This document shows, in pieces, positions 42,870 through 51,649 of a stretch of DNA of 64,000 bases (position 1 is the first letter of the stretch; each line of letters starts with the position of its first letter). Both the position numbers and the translations under genes were made by a program. Source of the DNA: Flavobacterium franklandianum (GTDB lineage: Bacteria; Bacteroidota; Bacteroidia; Flavobacteriales; Flavobacteriaceae); assembly GCF_007097365.1 (NCBI RefSeq), contig NZ_VJZR01000001.1:124001-188000 (forward strand). The letters run 5' to 3'. Below the pieces are notes generated by a model, which worked only from the letters and a program-made list of their open reading frames with translations, had not been told where the DNA came from and made no database searches.

Positions 42870-43475
42870 ATGTTTTCAAAATTAGCTTATTCCGTTTTTG
42901 AACAAAGTATTCGCGATTATCATCAATTTGATAATGTTGACCAACCTATAAATAATCCATTTCCAAAGGAAAAAATAGAGCATTTACTATATTTAAAAAA
43001 CTGGATTGACACTGTACAATGGCATTTTGAAGATATTATTCGGGACCCCAATATTGACCCAGTTGCAGCTTTGACTTTAAAAAGAAGAATCGACGCTTCG
43101 AATCAAGAACGTACCGATATGGTAGAATATATCGACGGTTATTTTCTTCAAAAATATGCTCAGGTTACTGTAAAAAATGAGGCTAAAATCAACTCCGAAA
43201 GTCCAGCTTGGGCATTTGATAGATTGTCAATTTTAGCTTTGAAAATTTATCATATGCAAGAAGAAACCACTCGAGAAGAAGCTTCGCAAGATCATAGAGA
43301 CAAATGCCAGACGAAATTAAATATTTTATTAGAGCAAAGAACCGACTTATCCACAGCAATTGAAGATTTGCTAACCGACATTGAAAACGGTGATAAATTT
43401 ATGAAAGTGTACAAACAAATGAAGATGTACAACGACGATGATTTGAATCCTGTTTTGTATCAGAATAAAAAATAA
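42870..43475 (+). CDS. DUF4254 protein
   Basis: 201 aa, entirely helical and polar: NWIDTVQWHFEDIIRDPNIDPVAALTLKRRIDASNQERTDMVEYIDGYF is the conserved core. In Bacteroidota this family is typically encoded next to family 9 glycosyltransferases, as here (GT9 gene 90 bp downstream), suggesting a lipopolysaccharide-related role, but no activity is known. No signal peptide. Confidence 0.8.
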   Translation: MFSKLAYSVFEQSIRDYHQFDNVDQPINNPFPKEKIEHLLYLKNWIDTVQWHFEDIIRDPNIDPVAALTLKRRIDASNQERTDMVEYIDGYFLQKYAQVTVKNEAKINSESPAWAFDRLSILALKIYHMQEETTREEASQDHRDKCQTKLNILLEQRTDLSTAIEDLLTDIENGDKFMKVYKQMKMYNDDDLNPVLYQNKK

Positions 43476-43490
43476 TAAACACTATTTTAA

Positions 43491-43548
43491 ACCATTAAGG
43501 GATTAAGAAAATTAAGTAAAACTTAATGGGCCTTAATCTCTTAATGGT
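43491..43548. repeat. ATTAAG inverted repeat, copy 2
   Basis: ACCATTAAGGGATTAAG faces CTTAATCTCTTAATGGT, one mismatch in the outer arms, with an inner TTAAG/CTTAA pair. Same family as 35639-35701. It lies between the DUF4254 gene and the GT9 gene. Confidence 0.75.
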
Positions 43549-43564
43549 TTTATACATTAAGTAA

Positions 43565-44605
43565 TTGTCCAAAAAAATCAAACATATAGCCGTCATGAGA
43601 CTTTCCGCAATGGGAGATGTCGCTATGACGGTTCCTGTTTTAAGGGCTTTTGTAAAGCAATATCCGTTGGTAAAAATCACGGTGATTTCACGACCGTTTT
43701 TCAAACCTTTTTTTGAAGGAATTCCCAATCTTTCTTTCTTTGCTTTCGACGAAAAAAAGCGCCACAAAGGATTCTTTGGATTGTTGCGATTGTTCCAAGA
43801 TTTGAATGCTTTACACATCGACGCTTTTGCCGATTTACACAATGTTTTACGTTCTAAAGTCGTTCGAACACTTTTCGCTTTGAGCGGAAAAAAAACGGCG
43901 CAGGTTGATAAAGCGAGATCTGAAAAAGCAGCTTTAACACGTTCCGAAAACAAAATCTTTAAACCACTAACAACAATGTTCGAAAGACACACAAAAGTGT
44001 TTTCAGCATTGGGTTTCAAAGTAGATTTATCCGATTCAACATTTCCTCAAAAAGCAATTTTAGACACGGAAATACTTCAATTAATTGGAGAAAATAATCA
44101 AAAATTAATTGGAATTGCACCTTTTGCCCAATACAATTCTAAGGTTTATCCTTTGGATTTAATGCAAGAAGTAATCAATATAGTAGCTGAAAACAAGAAT
44201 CATAAAATTTTGCTTTTTGGCGGCGGAAAAAAGGAAATTAAACTTCTAAATACACTTTCTAAAGACAAAAAAAACGTAATGGTTGTTGCTGGGCAACTCA
44301 AGTTTCAACAGGAATTGCAACTCATTTCTAATCTCGATGTAATGCTTTCGATGGACTCTGGAAATGCGCATATTGCGGCGATGCTTGGAGTAAAAGTCAT
44401 TACACTTTGGGGCGCAACGCATCCGTTTACGGGATTTTCGCCTTTCAATCAACCCTTAGAAAATGCTATGGTTTCTGATAGAAATTTGTTCCCCAAATTA
44501 CCCACTTCAGTTTATGGGAATAAAATTGTAGCAGGTTATGATGATGCAATGCGAACCATTTCAGTTGAAAGTGTAATTGATAAAATCAATTCGATTGTCG
44601 AATAA
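43565..44605 (+). CDS. Glycosyltransferase family 9 (heptosyltransferase-like)
   Basis: 346 aa with a TTG start at 43565 (SKKIKHIAVMRLSAMGDVAMTVPVLRAF, the family opening). The C-terminal donor-binding part contains LLFGGGKKEIKLL and the signature LDVMLSMDSGNAHIAAMLGVKVITLWGATHPFTGFSP. GT9 enzymes add heptose or other sugars to lipid A-core. It follows a DUF4254 gene and an inverted repeat. Confidence 0.88.
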   Translation: MSKKIKHIAVMRLSAMGDVAMTVPVLRAFVKQYPLVKITVISRPFFKPFFEGIPNLSFFAFDEKKRHKGFFGLLRLFQDLNALHIDAFADLHNVLRSKVVRTLFALSGKKTAQVDKARSEKAALTRSENKIFKPLTTMFERHTKVFSALGFKVDLSDSTFPQKAILDTEILQLIGENNQKLIGIAPFAQYNSKVYPLDLMQEVINIVAENKNHKILLFGGGKKEIKLLNTLSKDKKNVMVVAGQLKFQQELQLISNLDVMLSMDSGNAHIAAMLGVKVITLWGATHPFTGFSPFNQPLENAMVSDRNLFPKLPTSVYGNKIVAGYDDAMRTISVESVIDKINSIVE

Positions 44606-44643
44606 AAATCCGTGTTTGATAATCCGTTTCATCTTCGTTAAAT

Positions 44644-44883
44644 TCACAAATAAATCTTCTCATCCTGACAACGCTTTAAAATATATCTTTTTAGATTCGA
44701 AATGGTTGCGGGATAGTCTGGTGCTTCGTACCCAAAACGCTCGTGTTCCGCTTGTTCTTTCTCGATGGCGTTGCAGCCTTTGATGACTTCTTTGAGCATA
44801 TCGAGCATCACCAATTCTTTGTTGTTGGTTTTCTGAAATTTGAACTCCACGATTTCATCCTGCAATTGCTCGTAATAGTTCAA
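44644..44883 (-). pseudogene. 5'-truncated copy of the 118-aa hypothetical gene at 48.8-49.1 kb
   Basis: The remaining 79 codons read NYYEQLQDEIVEFKFQKTNNKEL onward and match the C-terminal two-thirds of the protein encoded at 48757-49113. Only a TTG is available as start and an in-frame TAA lies two codons upstream, so the first roughly 39 codons of the full gene are missing. The DNA copy (44644-44888) is about 97% identical to 48757-49001. Probably not expressed. Confidence 0.8.
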
Positions 44884-44888
44884 AAGTT
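44644..44888. repeat. 245-bp direct repeat, left copy
   Basis: Aligned by eye with 48757-49001 there are 8 mismatches and no indel. Similarity begins at the stop codon of the duplicated gene and ends abruptly at CAAAAGTT. Together the copies bracket the TonB receptor/GLPGLI pair. Confidence 0.9.
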
Positions 44889-44992
44889 AGTATTTTATTT
44901 TGAAGTATTTGTTTTAAATTCATACGAATAATATTATGGATTAATTAACATTTCACTTTAAATAACTTAGGAATATTAATACTATTTTTGAT

Positions 44993-45000
44993 TTTTGTAC
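44993..45000 (+). promoter_or_regulatory. -7 element (TATTTTTG) for the TonB-receptor gene
   Basis: A TAnnTTTG match 108 nt upstream of ATG 45109; a moderately long leader would result. Confidence 0.35.
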
Positions 45001-45108
45001 GTTGTGTTTTACAATTCAAAACTAACTTTATTGAAAGCGGTTAGGTTTTTTTGATACGTTTATTTTATATTTTTTTAAATCACATTAAAGTAAAAACAGA
45101 AACTATTT

Positions 45109-47892
45109 ATGTCAAAAACTACACTTTTAATTGCAATTTTATCCTTATTTTCTTTTTCCGTTTTTGCTCAAAAAGCAAACGTTACGGGTGTTTTGACTGA
45201 TGGTAGCGAAAAAACTCCAGTTTATAATTCGGTTGTTGCCTTACTAACACCCAAAGATTCTATTTTATATACCTTTACCCGATCGGATAAAAAGGGAAAC
45301 TTTGACCTTAAAAATGTAAAAGCCGGAAACTATATTGTAATGACTTCCCATAGACAATATGCCGATTATTTAGAGGATATAACTGTAAATGAAACCGAAA
45401 AAAATTTAGGAACAATTCCTTTGTTAAGCAAAATTAATGCGCTAAGAGAAGTAATAATAAAAACGGGTTCTATAAGAATCAAAGGGGATACCACAAGTTA
45501 CAGAGCTAGTGATTTTGTTGTAAGTGCGAATGCTAACGTAGAAGAATTATTAAAAAAACTCCCCGGAATACAAGTAGATAAAAATGGTGCTATAAAAGCT
45601 ATGGGCGAAACGGTGCAAAAAGTATTGGTCGATGGCGAAGAATTTTTTGGAGATGATCCAGGAATGGCAGTGAAAAATTTGCGAGCAGATGCCGTAAAAG
45701 AAGTCCAAGTATTTGATAAGAAAAGCGACCAAGCCGAGTTTACAGGAATTGATGATGGCGAAACAAAAAAAACAATTAATCTAAAATTAAAAGAAGACAA
45801 AAAGAAAGGGTATTTTGGTAAAATAGATGGTGCAGGAGAACCACTTTCGGGTTCCGACTCGAGATACAACACCAATTTTATGTTTAGCAATTTTAAAGGC
45901 AAAAGAAAAATATCGGCATTTTTATTGAATGGTAATACAGGTCAAGATGGACTTAGTTGGCAAGATAGCGATAAATTTGGAGGGGGTAATAATGATGTGA
46001 GTATGAGTATGGACGATGATGGTAATGTAGATTATGAATGGACGGGTGGCAATAATGATGAAGAACCTAATGTTGATACTCAAAATGGATTTATCAAAAA
46101 CACTAATGCGGGTTTGCAGTACAGCAACAAGTGGAACGATAAACAAACATTGAATTTAACACCAAATTATAATAAGCAAATTTATACCAACAACAATAGT
46201 AGAAAAACACAAACCCAAGTAGGAGAAACCCAATTAAACGAAAATGCTTCTAAAGTAAGCAATGTTAACAGGAGTAATTTTAAATTGAATGCTATTTACG
46301 ATGTAAAATTAGATTCTCTAAACAGTTTACGAATAACGGCTAAAACTAATTTTTATACTACAGAAAGTGATGAATTTACATCTGGAAACACTACCGGAAA
46401 TGATGGATTGTTAAAAAACAAACAGCTAAAAACATTTACTACAGATTCCGACAAAACTTCTATATCGGCCAGTATTTTATATAAACATAAATTCGCCAAA
46501 CCCCGTCGTACATTTTCTGTAAACGCTACAGGGAACACTTTGAATTCGAATGCAAATAATTTTTTAAAGTCATTGAACGAAAGTTATGAAGGGGGTGATT
46601 TTTCCAATAGGGTCGATGTGGATCAAAACAAAATTGGGGAGAAAACAAATCAAAATTTAAATTTAAATGTTACATATTCAGAACCTATTGGTAAGAAATA
46701 TGCAATGCAATTTGCTTATCAAGTTACTCAAAACAAGGGTGAAAGCGATTATTTGACCTATGATTATTCTGACCTTACAGGAAATTATGATGTGCTTGTA
46801 AATTCTTTGTCAAACCAGTTCAACCAGACTATAATAACCAACAAGCCCAACATTAAATTGAGTTATAATTCCAAAAAAATCAATTATAACTTTGGAAGCG
46901 GTATTGGATTTACTTCATTTGATTTGGAAGATCAAACTTTAAACAAAGAATACAAACGCAATTACACCAATTTTTTTCCTACTGCGAATTTCTCTTATAA
47001 GTACAAAAGCAACAGCAATTTGCGTATCAATTATCAAGGAGCAACAAAACAGCCAACACTCGACCAGTTGCAACCTTTGAGAGACAATCAAGACTTTTTT
47101 AATCAAACTTTAGGAAATCCAGATTTAAAGCAATCTTTTACCAACAGTTTTAATCTATTTAATAGCACTTATAGCATTTTGACAGAAACGCAATTTTATC
47201 AAAGTTTCTCATACAGAACGACTTCTAATTTAATTTCTTACAGTAGAGTTATAGATCCAGAAAGTGCCCAAACAATTACCAAACCCATAAACACGAATGG
47301 TAATTATTCGTTCAATTTGTATGTAGGATATGGTTTTAAGCTAAAAAAACTCGATTTACAAGTGAATATTAATCCAAATATAAACTACAATAAATCTGTA
47401 AATAGCATTAATTTAAGTACTAACGATTCTAAAATTCTAAATTCAGGATTTTCAGTGTATTTAAATAAATCTAAAGCAAAGAAATATGACATTAGTTTGA
47501 GTAATAATTTTTCAAATAGCAGAAATGCTACTTCACAAAACGATGAAATAAAATCATTTAACACCAATAATTTAGCATTGGATATTGGGGTTTATTTCAG
47601 AGAAAAATGGAAACTATCCACAGATTATAACTTGTCTTCTCGACAAAAAACAGTCGATTTTCAGGATAATCTTACCAATCAATTGTGGAATGCAAGGCTA
47701 CAACGCACTTTCAAAAATGATGAGTTTACGGCTTATATTTTGGTGAATGATATTTTAAATCAAAATATTGGTATCCGAAGATATGTTTATGAAAACTCCA
47801 TTACAGAGGAACAAAATTCCAGACTCAAAAGATATGCTATGATAGGATTTACCTGGAATTTTAAAAACAAAGGTGAAAAAACAAACAAATAA
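45109..47892 (+). CDS. TonB-dependent receptor-like outer-membrane protein
   Basis: 927 aa. Signal peptide (LLIAILSLFSFSVFAQ), a CarboxypepD-type N-terminal domain (NVTGVLTDGSEKTPVYNSVVALL), then a plug-like region (NANVEELLKKLPGIQVDKNGAIKAMGETVQKVLVDGEEFFGDDPGMAVKNL), and a long beta-barrel of the outer-membrane barrel 3 type. No SusD partner follows, so the ligand may be a metal chelate, peptide or other molecule rather than a glycan. A GLPGLI gene follows. The pair lies between two 245-bp direct repeats. Confidence 0.85.
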   Translation: MSKTTLLIAILSLFSFSVFAQKANVTGVLTDGSEKTPVYNSVVALLTPKDSILYTFTRSDKKGNFDLKNVKAGNYIVMTSHRQYADYLEDITVNETEKNLGTIPLLSKINALREVIIKTGSIRIKGDTTSYRASDFVVSANANVEELLKKLPGIQVDKNGAIKAMGETVQKVLVDGEEFFGDDPGMAVKNLRADAVKEVQVFDKKSDQAEFTGIDDGETKKTINLKLKEDKKKGYFGKIDGAGEPLSGSDSRYNTNFMFSNFKGKRKISAFLLNGNTGQDGLSWQDSDKFGGGNNDVSMSMDDDGNVDYEWTGGNNDEEPNVDTQNGFIKNTNAGLQYSNKWNDKQTLNLTPNYNKQIYTNNNSRKTQTQVGETQLNENASKVSNVNRSNFKLNAIYDVKLDSLNSLRITAKTNFYTTESDEFTSGNTTGNDGLLKNKQLKTFTTDSDKTSISASILYKHKFAKPRRTFSVNATGNTLNSNANNFLKSLNESYEGGDFSNRVDVDQNKIGEKTNQNLNLNVTYSEPIGKKYAMQFAYQVTQNKGESDYLTYDYSDLTGNYDVLVNSLSNQFNQTIITNKPNIKLSYNSKKINYNFGSGIGFTSFDLEDQTLNKEYKRNYTNFFPTANFSYKYKSNSNLRINYQGATKQPTLDQLQPLRDNQDFFNQTLGNPDLKQSFTNSFNLFNSTYSILTETQFYQSFSYRTTSNLISYSRVIDPESAQTITKPINTNGNYSFNLYVGYGFKLKKLDLQVNINPNINYNKSVNSINLSTNDSKILNSGFSVYLNKSKAKKYDISLSNNFSNSRNATSQNDEIKSFNTNNLALDIGVYFREKWKLSTDYNLSSRQKTVDFQDNLTNQLWNARLQRTFKNDEFTAYILVNDILNQNIGIRRYVYENSITEEQNSRLKRYAMIGFTWNFKNKGEKTNK

Positions 47893-47950
47893 ATTCGTGC
47901 TTGCACTAAAATCCAAAAGCTCATTATTGAAAAGCCTAAAATTCACATAT

Positions 47951-48712
47951 ATGAAATCAATACTTTTTATTCTCACAACACTAATTTTTGCAACTACAGC
48001 AACAGCGCAGCAATTTATAGAAAAAGCAGTAGTTGAATATGAAGTAAATACGAATTTAAAAAAAACAATGAGCAATGATAGTTGGGATGAGATGATGAAA
48101 GACAACCTTTCCGACCTAAAAATATCGTATTACAACTATACTTTTGCAGACAACAAAAGCATCTTCAAATTTGATCGATGGAGTCCAAAAACAAGAATTC
48201 CAAAATACCAAAAAGACGTTGACGAAGAAAACACTTGGTATTTTGATTTTGGAGCCAAAAAAATGATGATGCAAAAACAAATAGTAGGAACTAATTTTGT
48301 CATATCGGACAGCATCCAAAATATTGAATGGAAAATTACAAATGAAAACAGAGAAATAGCAGGTTATAATTGCCGAAAAGCCATTGGCAAAATAATGGAT
48401 GACGTTTATGTATTTGCTTTTTACACTGATGAAATCACCATTTCTGGAGGTCCTTGTTCTATTCACGGATTGCCAGGTTTGATTTTGGGGCTTTCCATTC
48501 CCAGATTATATACCTCATTTGTAGCCACCAAAGTAGATTTGACGATGACTAAAGCCTTCGAAATAAAACCCATCACAGCCAAAAAGACCTATGATTTATT
48601 GGGTTTAAAGAAGGAAATGGAAGAAAAAACCAAAGAATGGTTCAGCTATGGAGATGATAAAGAGGAGAACCTAAGACAAAAAAATCTTTTCTTGTGGAAT
48701 GCTTTTTTATAA
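47951..48712 (+). CDS. GLPGLI-family protein
   Basis: 253 aa from ATG 47951 (MKSILFILTTLIFATTATAQ, a signal peptide). The open frame extends 26 codons upstream into the receptor gene, but those residues do not look like a signal. The family name motif is seen as SIHGLPGLILGLSIP (about residues 180-195). GLPGLI proteins are periplasmic partners of TonB receptors in Bacteroidota, sometimes with metal uptake. It follows the receptor gene after about 60 bp, one transcript. Confidence 0.88.
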   Translation: MKSILFILTTLIFATTATAQQFIEKAVVEYEVNTNLKKTMSNDSWDEMMKDNLSDLKISYYNYTFADNKSIFKFDRWSPKTRIPKYQKDVDEENTWYFDFGAKKMMMQKQIVGTNFVISDSIQNIEWKITNENREIAGYNCRKAIGKIMDDVYVFAFYTDEITISGGPCSIHGLPGLILGLSIPRLYTSFVATKVDLTMTKAFEIKPITAKKTYDLLGLKKEMEEKTKEWFSYGDDKEENLRQKNLFLWNAFL

Positions 48713-48756
48713 TTCTTTATCAATAAATAAATTCGTAATATTCGGATAAAAAATTA

Positions 48757-49001
48757 TCACAAATAAATCTTCTCATCCTGACAACGCTTCAAAATATATC
48801 TTTTTAGATTCGAAATGGTTGCGGGATAGTCTGGTGCTTCGTACCCAAAACGCTCGTGTTCCGCTTGTTCTTTCTCGATGGCATTGCAGCCTTTGATGAC
48901 TTCCTTGAGCATATCGAGCATTGCCAATTCTTTGTTGTTGGTTTTCTGAAATTTGAACTCCACGATTTCATCCTGTAATTGCTCGCAATAGTCCAAAAGT
49001 T
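48757..49001. repeat. 245-bp direct repeat, right copy
   Basis: The 3' part of the intact hypothetical gene. Same orientation as 44644-44888, with 8 mismatches in 245 positions. Confidence 0.9.
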
Positions 49002-49113
49002 GCGCTACTTCTGGTTCGTCCAGAAGGGAAGGGTTGGTTTTGAATATTTCTCGGGTGGATTTCATTTTAGGTGACTTGGAGGTTTTATTAATCCTGTAAT
49101 GGCGAGTAGTCAT
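48757..49113 (-). CDS. Hypothetical 118-aa helical protein (full-length copy)
   Basis: Charged and helical: KSTREIFKTNPSLLDEPEVAQLLDYCEQLQDEIVEFKFQKTNNKEL onward, ending KRCQDEKIYL. No membrane segment or known domain; the composition suggests a small cytoplasmic helical bundle. The start is uncertain: ATG 49113 gives 118 aa, and ATG 49065 gives 102 aa beginning MKSTREIFKTNPSLL and looks equally likely. A 5'-truncated copy lies 4.1 kb to the left. Confidence 0.6.
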   Translation of the reverse strand: MTTRHYRINKTSKSPKMKSTREIFKTNPSLLDEPEVAQLLDYCEQLQDEIVEFKFQKTNNKELAMLDMLKEVIKGCNAIEKEQAEHERFGYEAPDYPATISNLKRYILKRCQDEKIYL

Positions 49114-49289
49114 AAACTACTTTTTTGAATTTTTAACGGTTTCGGGCTTGGCGAAGGTGACGATTTTCACCACGAATGATGATGCAAAGAACCAAACTTT
49201 GATTAACCACAAAACTGTCTGCGGAACACTGAACCGCCACTTTTTCCGAACCCGTGTTAGCGGTTGTTGCATTCTCTACAGTCATTTAT
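49114..49289. other. Gene-free spacer with GTTAGCGGTT motif
   Basis: Richer in G and C than its surroundings. It holds the hairpin GGTGACGATTTTCACC (49156-49171) and ends in CCGAACCCGTGTTAGCGGTT (49246-49265). The 10-mer GTTAGCGGTT recurs inverted at 51432-51441 beyond the hydrolase/kinase pair. No supportable gene in it. Confidence 0.5.
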
Positions 49290-50471
49290 TTAATGTCCAC
49301 TTTTAAACTTAGTATGAAATGTAGACCCTTTGCCCAAACTGCTTTCGATGTCAATCTGTCCTCCGTTTAGTTTCATGAACTCGTAACTCAACATAAGACC
49401 CAACCCAGTACCATTTTCTCCATCTGTCCCATTGGTGTTTTGTTTTTTACTAATAGAGAATAATTCCCTTTTAATTTCATCAGAAATCCCTACTCCGCTG
49501 TCTGAAACGGATATTTTAACGAGTCCGTCTGGTAATGATTTAGCCGTCAAACTTACAAAACCGTTTTTATGAGTGAACTTAATAGCATTGTTCACAAGAT
49601 TTCTAATTATGAATTCTATTTGATTTTTGTCACCAATTATGGTAAGAGAGTCGTCAACCGAGAAACTTACATTTATTCCTTTTTCTAATGCTACCTTTTG
49701 ATAAACGTCAAATATGTTGGAGGTAATATCTTTAACTTTTATTGTCTCTTCATTGAATTGGGATTCCCCCATTTGTACCATCGCCCAAGTGATTAGATTG
49801 TCGGCCATTTTAATTGTACTGTCAACTGAGTCGTTAAGTTGCTTGCTCATAGTCAGAATGTCTTCCTTGTCAAAACTGTCAAAATGGTCAATTAACAAAT
49901 TTGAGAACGACTTCAAAGAAATAAGAGGGCTTTTTAAGTCATGAGCTACAATACTAAAAAATTTATCCTTAGTAGCATTTAGTTTTTCTAGTTGATGACT
50001 TTGTTCTGCAATTACTTGAATATTGCTTGTTAGCGCTGCATTTACTTTTGAGAGTTGCGTCAACAATTCATCAGATTTTCTTTTAGCGTTCATTAATTCC
50101 ATCTCATACTGCTTACGCTGTGTGATGTCGAGCACAATAAATTGAATATAATTGTGCTGCTTCTCATTGGCACTTTGCTTAATTGCATTGATCAGCACTG
50201 GAAAGCGAGTTTCATCCTTTCTAATAAAATCAAAACTAATTTGACTGACCTCTCCTCGCATATGTAGCAAGGGAGCAAAATGCGTTTCGTAGTAAATTTT
50301 ACCTCCTATGGAAAGAAAGTCTTCGAATCTTTTATTTTCAATGATTTCTTCGCGAGAATAACCAGTGAATGCCAAGAAAGTATCATTCACATCTATCAGG
50401 GTGCCATCCTCCATGGTATATAAATAGCCACAAGGTGCATGATGATATAAGGTTTTAAAATCTAATTCCAT
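49290..50471 (-). CDS. PAS-domain sensor histidine kinase
   Basis: 393 aa, no membrane segment, so cytosolic. PAS domain about residues 5-125 (GTLIDVNDTFLAFTGYSREEI). A coiled linker, then a HisKA/HATPase pair: H-box FFSIVAHDLKSPLISL (His at about 178), N-box LVNNAIKFTH, G1 SDSGVGIS and G2 GTGLGLMLSYEF. It autophosphorylates in response to whatever the PAS domain binds; no response regulator is adjacent. It follows the RsbQ-like hydrolase by 10 nt, so the hydrolase product may be the ligand, as in RsbQ-RsbP. Confidence 0.9.
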   Translation of the reverse strand: MELDFKTLYHHAPCGYLYTMEDGTLIDVNDTFLAFTGYSREEIIENKRFEDFLSIGGKIYYETHFAPLLHMRGEVSQISFDFIRKDETRFPVLINAIKQSANEKQHNYIQFIVLDITQRKQYEMELMNAKRKSDELLTQLSKVNAALTSNIQVIAEQSHQLEKLNATKDKFFSIVAHDLKSPLISLKSFSNLLIDHFDSFDKEDILTMSKQLNDSVDSTIKMADNLITWAMVQMGESQFNEETIKVKDITSNIFDVYQKVALEKGINVSFSVDDSLTIIGDKNQIEFIIRNLVNNAIKFTHKNGFVSLTAKSLPDGLVKISVSDSGVGISDEIKRELFSISKKQNTNGTDGENGTGLGLMLSYEFMKLNGGQIDIESSLGKGSTFHTKFKSGH

Positions 50472-50481
50472 ACATTATTTA

Positions 50482-51282
50482 TTACCGAGCACTTAAGAAT
50501 TTCTTCATGCTCTGAATGGTTTCTTCCGGTTCGCTCAAATGTGGACAATGTCCTTTTGCTTTCAGTTGGGTTAATTGACTGTCTTTAATGTGTTGTTGTA
50601 CATAGGTACCCACATGTAGAGGGGCTATCACATCTGACGAACACTGAAGTATTAGGGTAGGTACTGTTACCTTTTCTAAATCTGCTCGATTATCTCCTAA
50701 AAAAGTTACGCGGGCAAAATGTTTAGCAATTTCGGGGTTATTGCGGCAAAAACTATTTTTTAATTCTTGTGCTAATGCTGGCCGCTCAGGATTTCCCATA
50801 ATCACAGGGGTAATGGCACTCGACCATCCAAGGTAATTAGAATCGAGGGCTTCTACCAATTCATCTATACTTTCCTTCGAAAAACCCCCATTATAAGAAT
50901 GGTCGCTTATATACCGGGGAGAGGGGCCAATCATGATGATGCAATCAAATGCAGCAGGATTTTGTATGGTGGCTAGTGCACCAATCATGGCACTTACAGA
51001 ATGTCCGACCAACACGACATCTTTTAAGCATAGTTCCTTAATAAGATCAAGAAGATCGTCTGCGTGTGCTTGGAGGGTATTGTATTTGTCAAAATCATAG
51101 GCATTAAGATCAGATTGACCTGAACCCACCAAATCAATAAGTACAATTTTGTAAGAAGTTTCAAATGCAGGGGTAATAAATCGCCACATGTTTTGGTCAC
51201 AACCATAACCGTGAACGAATAGCATTGTCTTTTCTCCTTTCCCTAGAATCTGGGCATTATGTTTTTTCTGTGATTTTGTCAT
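50482..51282 (-). CDS. RsbQ-like alpha/beta hydrolase
   Basis: 266 aa from ATG 51282 (MTKSQKKHNAQILGKGEKTM). A longer open frame exists but is not homologous. It strongly resembles B. subtilis RsbQ: FVHGYGCDQNMWRFITPAFE, LIDLVGSGQSDLNAYDFDKY, the nucleophile VGHSVSAMIGAL, IMIGPSPRYISD, LILQCSSDVIAP (catalytic Asp) and AKGHCPHLSEPEETIQ (catalytic His). RsbQ supplies a small hydrophobic cofactor to the PAS domain of RsbP in stress signalling, and plant KAI2/D14 are relatives. Here the partner is a PAS kinase directly downstream. Confidence 0.88.
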   Translation of the reverse strand: MTKSQKKHNAQILGKGEKTMLFVHGYGCDQNMWRFITPAFETSYKIVLIDLVGSGQSDLNAYDFDKYNTLQAHADDLLDLIKELCLKDVVLVGHSVSAMIGALATIQNPAAFDCIIMIGPSPRYISDHSYNGGFSKESIDELVEALDSNYLGWSSAITPVIMGNPERPALAQELKNSFCRNNPEIAKHFARVTFLGDNRADLEKVTVPTLILQCSSDVIAPLHVGTYVQQHIKDSQLTQLKAKGHCPHLSEPEETIQSMKKFLSAR

Positions 51283-51649
51283 AAAGCAAAAGTTTAATAT
51301 TGAAAACAAGTCTTCTTTAGACTTCTGCCATGTCTTCACCTATTGACTGGCTGATGAGGATAAGTGTAAAAAATATAGTTTGGGCTATTTTCATTTAGTC
51401 AAGTTCGATAGTTTTTAGTCCGTCCTTAAATAACCGCTAACTTGTATATAGGCGATACAAACATTCTTATATACACCCAAAAACAGGTAGCCTGACGAAG
51501 GTTTGTTTCACTTTATTATTTATCAAATATATTAATTTTTTCTTACAAATTATCCAATGGAGTTTTATATTAAAACCAAACTCCCTTAAAACAAGAAAAC
51601 TTACCTTTTCAGAGAAGTTTTCTTTAACTATTTAAATATAGGAATCTGA
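51283..51649. other. Gene-free spacer of about 370 bp
   Basis: No open frame with support. It contains AACCGCTAAC (51432-51441), the inverse of the motif at 49256-49265, and otherwise AT-rich sequence. A hairpin AAGAAAACTT-ACCTTTTCAGAG-AAGTTTTCTT at about 51594-51625 can terminate the minus-strand reductase gene's neighbour or act as its upstream structure. Confidence 0.45.

Noticed and set aside
47873..47950. GLPGLI gene start overlapping the receptor gene
   Set aside because: Only the ATG at 47951 gives a clean signal peptide.
51283..51339. Longer start of the RsbQ-like gene
   Set aside because: The 19 extra residues have no counterpart in RsbQ; ATG 51282 matches.
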